A stretch of 64,000 bases of DNA from positions 1-64,000 of the forward strand of contig DAIDMQ010000033.1 of assembly GCA_027448945.1 (NCBI GenBank), written 5' to 3'. The DNA comes from Gallionellaceae bacterium (GTDB lineage Bacteria; Pseudomonadota; Gammaproteobacteria; Burkholderiales; Gallionellaceae). Position 1 is the first letter of the stretch, and each line of letters opens with the position of its first letter. Shown here in pieces: positions 48,301 through 56,296 of this stretch. Under the pieces are notes generated by a model, which made no database searches, was not told the DNA's origin, and was given only the letters and a program-made list of their open reading frames with translations. Position numbers and translations under genes: made by a program.

Positions 48301-48330
48301 AAAAACACCCTGCCAGGCAGGGTGTTTTTG
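48301..48330 (+). terminator. Intrinsic terminator of groESL
   Basis: AAAAACACCCTGCC pairs with its complement (48316-48329); the stem ends in five Ts. Confidence 0.95.
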
Positions 48331-48353
48331 TTTGTACAAAGCGCAGCGACTTG

Positions 48354-48368
48354 GTTACAATTTGTAAC
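48354..48368. promoter_or_regulatory. Perfect palindrome upstream of the cytochrome c gene
   Basis: GTTACAA-T-TTGTAAC, centred 50 bp before ATG 48411. Position suggests an operator near a promoter; no regulator is proposed. Confidence 0.45.
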
Positions 48369-48410
48369 GAATGCAAATGCATTCTCTTTTCAAAGTACAA
48401 CGAGGAAAAC

Positions 48411-48731
48411 ATGAAATCTATAATCACAAGCATGATGGTTGCAGCAGGTCTAATGGTCGCTGGTAGCGCAATGGCAGCCGAAATGCCTGCGGTGGCAAAG
48501 AAACATAACTGCATAGCTTGTCATTCCATCGACAAGAAGGTCGTCGGTCCGGCTTGGGCTGACGTAGCTAAAAAATACAAAGGCGATGCCGGTGCGGAAG
48601 CCAAACTGATCACCAAAGTATCCAAAGGCGGTTCAGGTGTATGGGGTTCCATGCCTATGCCAGCAAACGACCCGTCTGGCACTAAGCAGGCAGACATGAA
48701 AGAGCTGGTGAAATTCATCTTGGCACTGTAA
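48411..48731 (+). CDS. Class I cytochrome c (c551/c552 type), periplasmic
   Basis: Small soluble electron carrier. The signal peptide ends SAMAAE, giving a mature protein of about 83 residues. Haem is bound by CIACH (mature N-terminal region), and the axial methionine is in WGSMPMPAN, a typical c551 motif. Start ATG 48411 has a GAGGAAAA Shine-Dalgarno; the frame opens earlier at 48351 but without a signal peptide. A likely electron donor to the cbb3 oxidase in this window. Confidence 0.94.
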   Translation: MKSIITSMMVAAGLMVAGSAMAAEMPAVAKKHNCIACHSIDKKVVGPAWADVAKKYKGDAGAEAKLITKVSKGGSGVWGSMPMPANDPSGTKQADMKELVKFILAL

Positions 48732-48756
48732 TTACTTGCTCTGGATTCAATCACCT

Positions 48757-48784
48757 AAAGCCGGCGCAAGCCGGCTTTTTTTCG
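48757..48784 (+). terminator. Intrinsic terminator after the cytochrome c gene
   Basis: AAAGCCGGC-GCAA-GCCGGCTTT followed by more Ts. Confidence 0.93.
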
Positions 48785-48849
48785 TACCAGATACAGTCTG
48801 CTCATTGATTGTGTTAGTCTCACGGCTGATTTTTTGAATAGAGCATGTG

Positions 48850-50355
48850 ATGCGAAAACTACTACTGGCCTGCTTGACCACCCTAGCCTTCCCCACTGTT
48901 GCACTCGCAGAAACATCAGGAATCGATTCTGCATTCGGTTCACTAAATAGCTTTCTTGCGCAATTCATCTTCTTCGATGTCTTTCCCGGCCCCGCCCAGC
49001 TACCTTTGATTGTTGCCTGGCTGATTTGTGCGGCCGTGTTCCTGACCCTGCGCTTTAGCTTCGTCAATCTGCGCATGATGCGCCATGCCTTCCGTGTGCT
49101 ACGCGGCAAATACAGAACTGCCGACGACCAAGGCGAAGTTTCATCCTTCCAAGCTTTGACGACCGCACTGTCCGCAACTGTAGGCTTAGGCAATATCGCC
49201 GGTGTGGCGATTGCCATCTCCATAGGGGGGCCTGGTGCGACCTTCTGGATGATAGTCGCGGGCTTTCTGGGCATGACCACCAAATTCACCGAAGCCACAT
49301 TGGCGCAGATGTACCGTCAAGTTCGTCCCGATGGCAAACTGATGGGAGGCGCGATGGAATACCTATCCAGGGGCTTAAGTGAACACGGTTTGCCGCGCAC
49401 CGGCAGGGTATTGGCGATCATCTTCGCCATCTTCACGATTGCCGGCTCTTTCGGTGCGGGCAACGCCTTCCAGGTCAGTCAATCTTTAGGTGCGGTACAA
49501 AGTTCATTCCCTATCTTTAAGGACACCCCCATCGCCTACGGCTTCGTGATGGCGATTGCAGCAGGGCTAGTCATTATCGGCGGCCTCAAGCGCATCGCCC
49601 ATGTCGCGGAAGCCATAGTGCCAATCATGATCATCCTGTATCTCGGCGCTTGCTTATGGATAGTCGGCAGCAATGCTGCACTGGTCCCAGAAATGCTGTA
49701 CAAGATATTCCATGAGGCATTCTCACCCATAGCAGTTGCCGGCGGCATGATAGGGGTTTTGGTACAGGGATTTAAGCGTGCGGTATTCTCAAGTGAAGCA
49801 GGACTAGGTTCAGCGGCCATCGCCCACTCAACCGCGTCTGTGAAATATCCAGTGCGCCAAGGCTTGGTCGCGCTCTACGAGCCATTCATCGATACCGTGG
49901 TGATTTGCACCATGACAGCCCTGGTGATCGTCATCACCGGCGTATATAACGCACCGGAATATGAAAGCATACGTGCATCCAGCCAAGGTGCCGCACTCAC
50001 GGCAGCGGCATTTGCCACTGTGTCCGATTGGTTCCCCATCATCCTGACCGTATCTGTGGTGCTATTTGCCTATAGCACCATGATCTCTTGGTCATATTAT
50101 GGTGAGCGCTGCTGGGTCTATGTGTTCGGTGAACGCTATTCGATGTTGTTCAAGGTACTGTTCGTGAGTTTCACTCTGATTTCTTCGGTTGCCAGCGCGA
50201 ACAATCTGCTCGACTTCACCGACCTGCTAGTTCTGTCCATGGCCTTCCCAAATCTGGTCGGGCTGTATGTACTGAGCGGCAAAGTGAAGCGTGCACTGGG
50301 TGAGTATGAAGGGAAGCTGGCATCGGGTGAACTCGATCAGGAAGTGCGTCGCTAA
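48850..50355 (+). CDS. Sodium:alanine symporter family (AGCS) transporter
   Basis: Inner-membrane sodium-coupled amino acid importer with about ten transmembrane helices. The family motif region LSATVGLGNIAGVAIAISIGGPGATFWM (residues about 105-132), KFTEATLAQMYR, GLGSAAIAHS and AYSTMISWSYYGER are typical of AGCS. The N-terminus carries a cleavable-looking signal segment (LLLACLTTLAFPTVALAE). ATG 48850 gives 501 aa; GTG 48847 is an alternative. Substrate probably alanine or glycine. Confidence 0.93.
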   Translation: MRKLLLACLTTLAFPTVALAETSGIDSAFGSLNSFLAQFIFFDVFPGPAQLPLIVAWLICAAVFLTLRFSFVNLRMMRHAFRVLRGKYRTADDQGEVSSFQALTTALSATVGLGNIAGVAIAISIGGPGATFWMIVAGFLGMTTKFTEATLAQMYRQVRPDGKLMGGAMEYLSRGLSEHGLPRTGRVLAIIFAIFTIAGSFGAGNAFQVSQSLGAVQSSFPIFKDTPIAYGFVMAIAAGLVIIGGLKRIAHVAEAIVPIMIILYLGACLWIVGSNAALVPEMLYKIFHEAFSPIAVAGGMIGVLVQGFKRAVFSSEAGLGSAAIAHSTASVKYPVRQGLVALYEPFIDTVVICTMTALVIVITGVYNAPEYESIRASSQGAALTAAAFATVSDWFPIILTVSVVLFAYSTMISWSYYGERCWVYVFGERYSMLFKVLFVSFTLISSVASANNLLDFTDLLVLSMAFPNLVGLYVLSGKVKRALGEYEGKLASGELDQEVRR

Positions 50356-50366
50356 TCAAGCGGGCA

Positions 50367-51200
50367 TCAGGGCATAACACGCGCCAAAAAGGCCAGCATA
50401 CTCGCCCTAACATCTTCGCTTGCCAAGGCTTGGATGTGTCCCGCCCCCTGCACGACTAACAACTCCTTGGGCTGTTTTGCCAAGGCATACAAGCGTTGCG
50501 CATGCTGTATCCCGACTACTTGATCGTGATCGCCGTGGATCATCAATAGCGGTATGGGGCTGATCAGAGCGATGGCATCTCGCGGCGTGTAGTCGTCGTC
50601 TATAACCAACCATGGCAACCACTGAAACGGCCAAGTCAGCGCAAACTTGGCAAGGCTATCTCGCGCCACCGTGCGGTAATCCGAGAACGCGCTATCGGAG
50701 ATGACTGCACGGATATTTCCCCTGTGATTACTATGCGCGGCATAGAACAAGGTCAGCGCCCCGCCCAGACTCTGACCGAACAACACGATGCGTTGCGGAT
50801 CGACCTGCTTATGCACCATCAGGTGCAACAATGCCGCATCTATGTCTTGCTGCGCACCCGCCAGGGTAGGCACACCATCCGAAGCACCATATCCTCTATA
50901 GTCCAATGCCAACACGTTGTAACCTTGCGCCGGCAACCAAGCCACATTGCGAAAATGCGTGCTGATATTCTCGGCATTGCCGTGCATGAATAAGACCGTT
51001 CCCTTCGCCACACCCTTAGCGGGCATGAACCACGCATTGAGCATAGTGCCATCTTGCGTAGGGAAGTATTCATTTTCATATGCGACCCCCACTCGGTCCG
51101 GCGTGTCTATGAGCTGGTGATGCGGCTGAAAGAAGACCTGCGTGCAACCTGTCAGCACACTCATCAACGTCACCAAAAGGACTAAAGCGAATCTGCGCAT
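50367..51200 (-). CDS. Lipoprotein alpha/beta hydrolase
   Basis: Membrane-bound serine hydrolase of 277 aa. Signal peptide with lipobox VLTGC (Cys19). The alpha/beta-hydrolase core has HGNAEN (oxyanion region), the nucleophile in FGQSLGG (about residue 147), Asp in HGDHDQVV and His in GAGHIQA. Resembles the BEM46/YfhR-type hydrolases of unknown substrate. One nt separates it from the DUF4105 gene, so they are probably one operon. Confidence 0.88.
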   Translation of the reverse strand: MRRFALVLLVTLMSVLTGCTQVFFQPHHQLIDTPDRVGVAYENEYFPTQDGTMLNAWFMPAKGVAKGTVLFMHGNAENISTHFRNVAWLPAQGYNVLALDYRGYGASDGVPTLAGAQQDIDAALLHLMVHKQVDPQRIVLFGQSLGGALTLFYAAHSNHRGNIRAVISDSAFSDYRTVARDSLAKFALTWPFQWLPWLVIDDDYTPRDAIALISPIPLLMIHGDHDQVVGIQHAQRLYALAKQPKELLVVQGAGHIQALASEDVRASMLAFLARVMP

Positions 51201-51201
51201 C

Positions 51202-53112
51202 TCAGAAGTACACCATCAATGACAAATTCCCGGCATTACTGGTTTGTTGCAATTCCCTTATTCGCATGACATCTGCACGCACCGCAACATCCCGCCCCAG
51301 CGTGATGCGCTGCTCCAACCCCATGCTCAGTGCCGTATCAGTTTGTCCGCTAAAATACCGTATCGCTTTGACGTATGGGTGTGCACGCCAACGTTCGTTG
51401 ACATCCAAATAACTGCCTGTGCTCCCCCCCATGCCCAGCGCATATCCGGAACGCAGCGCACTATTGGAACGCACACTGCTCTCTATAAAGGCATAGCTGA
51501 GCGCGCAATCTGCACTGTCGCTCCAAGCGGCTCCCATCCCGCCATCTATAGATAAGGCCAGTGGTTCACTCCCGCGCACCGCGCGTGTACGCTGCCAGCC
51601 CGCACTGACTTTCCATGAGGTTGAGTGAAAGAACTCATCATGGGGTGCCAACGACAAGATACTGACCGGCGTAAAGCGCTCCAAGCGTATCGGCGACTTG
51701 TCGTAATGCCGCATTGCCATACTGAAGAATTCGATCTCGGCACCGCGCACATAAGCAGCATCGTCATCCATCAGATCATGATATGTGCCGCGTAGTTGTA
51801 GCTCCTGATAGTTCTGGTTACCGCGACGCCCCACACCCAACATTGCACGCGAGGAACGATGCCCTTGATCGGGTGAGGCTTTGGGTGTCCTCACTTGCAA
51901 GGGTGGCGAGATGTAATCGATACGGCTACGTGCTTGCTGGAGTTGGTGTGTCAACGCCGCACTATCAGCCACATCCTTATTCCCAGTGACTGCACGGTAA
52001 GTAACATAGTCCAAACTTGTTTCCAGCACCGCAGCGGCGTCCAAGGTGGGTAACTGAGCTGCCTCACTGACCGCGCTGTAACCAAGACTGATGTCATGCA
52101 CCAAGGCTCGCTGAACCGAGCTCATGCCCAACAAACGCTGGTGTAACAAAGTCGCGCTGGAGGGTCGATAAACCTTACGCTCGACTAGGCCGTGATAGGC
52201 ACTGATCACACTCACCGTGTCTGAAGGGATCGCACTCAAAGGAAACGACTGCGTGAACTCGAATTCCGGTCTGGCCACCTGCAACAAACCGAGTAAATGA
52301 TAGGCACAGTTCTCGTCGAAAAAGAAATAATCGAAGTATTGCGGCCCCATTTCCCATGCATGCATCAGCACCCTATCGACTTCTTGCTGACTTAGCCGCA
52401 ACTGATATTCCCACAGGTCACGATTCTCGAAATCACTGTATTCACGCACCTTGGCGTAATAGGGCAAGATTGAATAAGTTCCCGGATAGCCCCCGAATAG
52501 CCCATTCAAGGCGAAGGCCAATCCATTGGTCTCATTGGTATTGGCCGCGAAGCTCACCGAATACGCCAGCAAGCGTGTCTGCTCATCCTGATCCTTGGCA
52601 TCGACCCGCAACAAAGTATGACCATACATAGATGAAGGACTGTTCAAATAAGCAGCGGCAAATACCATCGTCAGCCCTGCGGGGTTCAAGGTCTCATGCC
52701 ACTGCGCATAGCGCGGACAACTACGCGGCGTCATGCGCGCGGGATCAAACTTCAGTACACTATTCAGCCAGCTATAACGCGCAATGAATGCACATTGTGG
52801 ATTTTGCACCTCATTGGTTTCCGGCGTGTCGTCGAAGAAATGGGCTAGAGTCGCATCAAGCTCCGCTTGAGCGTCAGTCTTACCCTGTGCGGCAAGGTAA
52901 AAGGCAGGACTATCTATTTGCCCCTCATAGCCTGACCCCAGTAATTTGGGTGCGTAGTGCAACAATTTTCGCCACTCCGCCTGATCTGCAAGATGGAGGC
53001 GGCGCGAATCTGCCTGTAGTTGTGCACGGTAATCATCATCGATCTGGCCCATCGCCAACAGCGGTGAAAATAGCAAGACCAGCAAGGACAGCGCTTTCAA
53101 AATAAGAGTCAT
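51202..53112 (-). CDS. DUF4105 outer-membrane-associated protein
   Basis: Secreted protein of 636 aa with a signal peptide (LILKALSLLVLLFSPLLAMG). The central domain has NSPSSMYGHTLLRV, FGGYPGTYSILPYYAKVREYSDFENRDLWEY and FFDENCAYHLLGLLQVARP, the conserved DUF4105 blocks; the catalytic-looking His, Asn and Cys suggest a cysteine-peptidase-like fold. The C-terminal 200 residues read as beta strands and end in YF, so a barrel-like end in the outer membrane is possible. Function unproven. Confidence 0.85.
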   Translation of the reverse strand: MTLILKALSLLVLLFSPLLAMGQIDDDYRAQLQADSRRLHLADQAEWRKLLHYAPKLLGSGYEGQIDSPAFYLAAQGKTDAQAELDATLAHFFDDTPETNEVQNPQCAFIARYSWLNSVLKFDPARMTPRSCPRYAQWHETLNPAGLTMVFAAAYLNSPSSMYGHTLLRVDAKDQDEQTRLLAYSVSFAANTNETNGLAFALNGLFGGYPGTYSILPYYAKVREYSDFENRDLWEYQLRLSQQEVDRVLMHAWEMGPQYFDYFFFDENCAYHLLGLLQVARPEFEFTQSFPLSAIPSDTVSVISAYHGLVERKVYRPSSATLLHQRLLGMSSVQRALVHDISLGYSAVSEAAQLPTLDAAAVLETSLDYVTYRAVTGNKDVADSAALTHQLQQARSRIDYISPPLQVRTPKASPDQGHRSSRAMLGVGRRGNQNYQELQLRGTYHDLMDDDAAYVRGAEIEFFSMAMRHYDKSPIRLERFTPVSILSLAPHDEFFHSTSWKVSAGWQRTRAVRGSEPLALSIDGGMGAAWSDSADCALSYAFIESSVRSNSALRSGYALGMGGSTGSYLDVNERWRAHPYVKAIRYFSGQTDTALSMGLEQRITLGRDVAVRADVMRIRELQQTSNAGNLSLMVYF

Positions 53113-53129
53113 ACAGGAATCACATCCAT

Positions 53130-53161
53130 AAAAAAACCCAGTAGTCAGACCACTGGGTTTT
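53130..53161 (-). terminator. Intrinsic terminator after the DUF3015 gene
   Basis: AAAACCCAGT (53133-53142) and ACTGGGTTTT (53152-53161); on the minus strand the stem runs into seven Ts. Confidence 0.9.
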
Positions 53162-53179
53162 AGCTCAGCCTACAGCTGC

Positions 53180-53677
53180 TTAAAGCGCAGTTTGATAGTG
53201 CGACAATTGTGCATCAGATGCCAATACTTCACGCAAAGACACCATGATCTGCTTGGAATCAGCATTGTCACTGGAGAAGATGCTAGCCATGTTTTCCTTG
53301 GTCACACGATTGAAAGCGGCTTGATCCTTGCCTTCGATACCGATCAGATGTGACAGCGAGGCCAAAGTCTCACCACTACCCACGGACATATCACGCGCCA
53401 ATTGCTGCTTATTGGTCTCGATGAACATCGCGGTCTTCATGCTGGAACGTACGGTGCCATCCTGAGTACAACCCAGCGTTCCAGTTGAGATACCGAAAGT
53501 CTGGTTACCAAAAGAACCATTGGTGGTCACTGCCAAGACCTGGGGTGCGACACCGGACTGGCCCTTGAATATCATGGAACCCACACCGCAACCACCCACG
53601 TTATCTTGACCTGCGAATGCCGCTGTTGGCAAAGCGATCACCAAAGACAAAACTGTAATGATTTTCTTCATATTCAC
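53180..53677 (-). CDS. DUF3015 family secreted protein
   Basis: Protein of 165 aa with a signal peptide ending AAFAGQ. GGCGVGSMIFKGQ and TLGCTQDG..FIETNKQQLARDM(S) are the DUF3015 signatures, with the small cysteine set. DUF3015 genes often sit beside DUF4105 genes, as here, so a joint envelope role is likely, but the biochemistry is unknown. A terminator separates it from the DUF4105 gene. Confidence 0.87.
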   Translation of the reverse strand: MNMKKIITVLSLVIALPTAAFAGQDNVGGCGVGSMIFKGQSGVAPQVLAVTTNGSFGNQTFGISTGTLGCTQDGTVRSSMKTAMFIETNKQQLARDMSVGSGETLASLSHLIGIEGKDQAAFNRVTKENMASIFSSDNADSKQIMVSLREVLASDAQLSHYQTAL

Positions 53678-53824
53678 TCCCCTATAAGATTAGTAAAAAC
53701 TTCGGATGCAGTCCCCGTCAAAATCGAAGAACGCGGTGACACTTATACAGTGTGCATTTCAAGCTTGTCAATTCAGAAAAATATCTAGGCTTTAAGACTC
53801 GGCAAACAACTCGTGTATCGAAGT

Positions 53825-54622
53825 TCACAGCCACACATTGAACAGCATCTTGGTGGCCAGCAACAGCAGCAACACTGCGAATGCTTTACGCAGTACTTCC
53901 AACGGCAAACGATGTGCGGCTTTGGCACCCAATGAAGCGAAGCTAACGCTTGCCAGTGCGACCCACAACATCGCGGGAAGATAGATGTAACCAAGATGCG
54001 GTTCCGGCATCTCGCCAACATGACTGCCGATCAATATATAACCCAAGCTACCGCCCAAAGCGACGGGCAATCCGATTGCGGAAGAGGTGCCGATGGCGTG
54101 TCTTAGCGGGACGTTACACCAGACCAAAAAAGGAATAACCAACGTGCCGCCACCTATGGAGACCAGGCTGCTCAGCCAACCGGTAAACACACCCATCAAG
54201 CTCATGCCCTTCCAGGCAGGCAACTGGCGTGCGGCCTTGGGGCGAAGACCCAGTAATATCTGCAGTGCCGCGAAGTAAACGAAGAAGGCAAATAATAAGC
54301 CTAGACCCTGCCCCGGAATGATAGCGGCGGAAATCGCCCCCAGCACCGTGCCCGACAAAATGCCCGGCGTGATGCTACGCACTACAGCCCAGTTCACCGC
54401 ACCATGTTGATGGTGCTTACGCATGCTGGCCATGGCCGTGAATGCGATCACCGCCATACTCGTTCCCAACGCCATGTGCATGGTGTATTCAGCGGGGAAA
54501 TGTTGCGCATCGAACATCCACAACAACAATGGCACAAGTATGGTTCCGCCACCTATACCAAACAGGCCACCCAGAAATCCGGCCAGCGCTCCTAACAACA
54601 GATAAGCGGGATACCACTCCAA
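53825..54622 (-). CDS. TauE/SafE family sulfite/anion exporter-like permease
   Basis: Integral membrane protein of 265 aa with about eight helices. The start (LLLGALAGFLGGLFGIGGGTILVPLLL) and the internal repeat LMGVFTGWLSSLVSIGGGTLVIPFLV are the two inverted halves of the DUF81/TauE fold. Probably exports a sulfur-containing organic anion; the substrate is unknown. Lies 1 nt after the EVE gene. Confidence 0.93.
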   Translation of the reverse strand: MEWYPAYLLLGALAGFLGGLFGIGGGTILVPLLLWMFDAQHFPAEYTMHMALGTSMAVIAFTAMASMRKHHQHGAVNWAVVRSITPGILSGTVLGAISAAIIPGQGLGLLFAFFVYFAALQILLGLRPKAARQLPAWKGMSLMGVFTGWLSSLVSIGGGTLVIPFLVWCNVPLRHAIGTSSAIGLPVALGGSLGYILIGSHVGEMPEPHLGYIYLPAMLWVALASVSFASLGAKAAHRLPLEVLRKAFAVLLLLLATKMLFNVWL

Positions 54623-54623
54623 G

Positions 54624-55094
54624 CTATACGCCCACGAGGTGTTTCAGGATGAATTTCCACTCTACAGGATCGACTGGCGTGATAGATAGCCGGTTACCCT
54701 TTTGCAGGGTGCGCATGTTCGCCAACTCGGGATACGTGCGCATCGCCTCCAAAGTGATGATGTCGATCTTCTTCATCAACTGCACGTCCACGTTGAACCA
54801 ACGCGGTGTCTCCCGCGTGGCTTTGGGATCGAAGTATTTATTTTTTGCGTCAAACTGGGTCGCATCAGGATATGCCACACTACTCACGTGCGCGATACCC
54901 GCAATGCCTGGCACTTTACAGTTAGAGTGATAAAACAACACGCCATCGCCGACCTTCATCTGGTCGCGCATGAAATTCCTCGCTTGATAGTTGCGCACAC
55001 CGTACCAAGCCACGGTTTGGTTAGGGAAATTCGCGAGGTCGTCAATGCTGACATCCCCGGGTTCAGACTTCATCAGCCAATAGCGCATATCCAT
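54624..55094 (-). CDS. EVE (PUA-like) domain protein
   Basis: Small cytoplasmic protein of about 156 residues. YWLMKSEPGDVSIDDL, VRNYQARNFMRDQMKVGDGVLFYHSNC and WFNVDVQLMK are EVE-domain blocks; the fold resembles domains that read modified bases. ATG 55094 (MDMRYWLM) or 55088 fits; the longer frame to 55130 would overlap the 6S RNA terminator. It lies after the 6S RNA gene, a common arrangement in betaproteobacteria. Confidence 0.92.
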   Translation of the reverse strand: MDMRYWLMKSEPGDVSIDDLANFPNQTVAWYGVRNYQARNFMRDQMKVGDGVLFYHSNCKVPGIAGIAHVSSVAYPDATQFDAKNKYFDPKATRETPRWFNVDVQLMKKIDIITLEAMRTYPELANMRTLQKGNRLSITPVDPVEWKFILKHLVGV

Positions 55095-55103
55095 ACCACA
55101 AAG

Positions 55104-55130
55104 AAAAAGTGCGACCTCGTAAGGTCGCAC
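55104..55130 (-). terminator. Intrinsic terminator of 6S RNA
   Basis: GTGCGACCT (55109-55117) and AGGTCGCAC (55122-55130) with a TTTTT run on the minus strand. Confidence 0.9.
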
Positions 55131-55138
55131 CAGAAATA

Positions 55139-55317
55139 AGTACCCCGCCTGTGCCGGTGACCCAATATCTTGAACCTGAGTTCAAGAGGGTTGCTTCCAA
55201 GTCGCATCAGGTATATCCACAAGGGACATTCACAACAGCGGTTTCAAAGGTCGCAACCTTAAGCAAAGCTTATTGGTTCAAAGAATTATGGATCTATCGA
55301 GCACCGCAGGGCACAAC
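55139..55317 (-). ncRNA. ssrS: 6S RNA
   Basis: Regulatory RNA that binds RNA polymerase holoenzyme in stationary phase. On the minus strand the ends pair (GCCCTGCGGTG with CACCGGCACAGGCGGGGT), enclosing a long imperfect duplex. CTTGAAC-TCAG-GTTCAAG near the 3' side matches the conserved 6S arm of E. coli. Location between zapA and the EVE gene, followed by a terminator, is the usual synteny. Ends are approximate. Confidence 0.88.
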
Positions 55318-55644
55318 TCAAAACAGCTTTTCTTGTTCGGCTAACGCCGTATCTATCGCTGCCTGCATGGTGTCCATTCTACGCGCAAAATCGGCAAGGT
55401 CAAAGCCGCGCCCCACTTTAGTTTTGAGTAATTCGTGCGTGATGTTGAGCGCCGCCATCAAGGCGATGCGTTCAGTACTGGCAATCTTGCCGGCATCGCG
55501 AATCTCGCGCATTTTTTTGTCCAGATAAGCAACTGCATCCAGTAATTCGCCGCGTTCTTCTTCAGGACATGCAACACGCAATTCCTTGTCTAGTAGCTTG
55601 ATATCCAGATGTTTGGTCTTGTTCGATTTGGTCGTCTCACTCAT
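55318..55644 (-). CDS. zapA: Cell division protein ZapA
   Basis: Z-ring-associated protein, 108 aa. LDIKLLDKELRVACPEEERGELLDAVAYLDKKM is the ZapA globular head, followed by the helical coiled-coil tail. Start overlaps the upstream ZapB-like gene by 4 nt. The 6S RNA gene lies just downstream. Confidence 0.94.
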   Translation of the reverse strand: MSETTKSNKTKHLDIKLLDKELRVACPEEERGELLDAVAYLDKKMREIRDAGKIASTERIALMAALNITHELLKTKVGRGFDLADFARRMDTMQAAIDTALAEQEKLF

Positions 55645-55841
55645 ACAGCTTCATCCGGTAATTTCTCAAGCAATCTCTCCAGACGTGCCTTGGCTGCATC
55701 CATCTTATCGGCCAATTGGCGATTGCTACTCTGGCTATGTGCCAAGTCTTGACGGAGTTGATGATTTTCCGCGCGCAACTTGCCACTGATAGAGATCAGT
55801 AGCTCAAGTTTGGTTTCCAAAGCGCGTAATTGATTTTCCAT
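55641..55841 (-). CDS. ZapB-like coiled-coil protein (TIGR02449 type)
   Basis: 66-residue protein from ATG 55841 (MENQLRAL). Nearly all of it is coiled coil (heptads LRALETKLELLISISGKLRAEN...), matching small division-associated proteins next to zapA. The 4-nt overlap ATGA couples it to zapA. An upstream extension to 55877 has no support. Confidence 0.88.
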   Translation of the reverse strand: MENQLRALETKLELLISISGKLRAENHQLRQDLAHSQSSNRQLADKMDAAKARLERLLEKLPDEAV

Positions 55842-55960
55842 CGTCCGACTATAGTTTAAAAAATGCTGACAAGTCAAATGGTAAGCGTATTTTGTAGAAG
55901 CAATTTGTAATCAATATAAGTTGTACGTGTATATACCGTGTGATATGGTGCGCCCCGCTT

Positions 55961-56135
55961 TCAGGTGCTACGTGACACATGTCATGTAGTTAAACGGGAA
56001 ACAGGTGCGAAGTATGACTTCCAGGCCTGCGCTGCCCCCGCAACGGTAAGCAAGTGCGGCTTCGTCGATATACCACTGTGCATAGCATGGGAAGGTGATG
56101 AAGCAAGACTTGCGAGCCCGGATACCGGCCTAAAA
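55961..56135 (+). promoter_or_regulatory. Cobalamin (B12) riboswitch
   Basis: RNA element with GGTGC near 55964, GGGAAACAGGTG, the conserved CTGCCCCCGCAACGGTAAG stretch, CCACTGTGCATAGCATGGGAAGG (B12 box) and the closing GAGCCCGGATACCGGCC. Lies 160 nt before btuB; 56136-56296 would be the expression platform. In high adenosylcobalamin it should reduce expression of btuB and the following genes. Confidence 0.95.
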
Positions 56136-56296
56136 GTCAGTTTCAGGAAATGCTGCGGGAGGCGCATGGACAGATCTAACGCGTTATCCCGCTATCCGGT
56201 TCGACGTTTCTGTCTGCGATCACTCTCCCTCTTCTATTTTCCTGAATTTTTAAGTATTCCTGCGGGGACGCTAGGAATTAACTCAGGAAGACCGTC

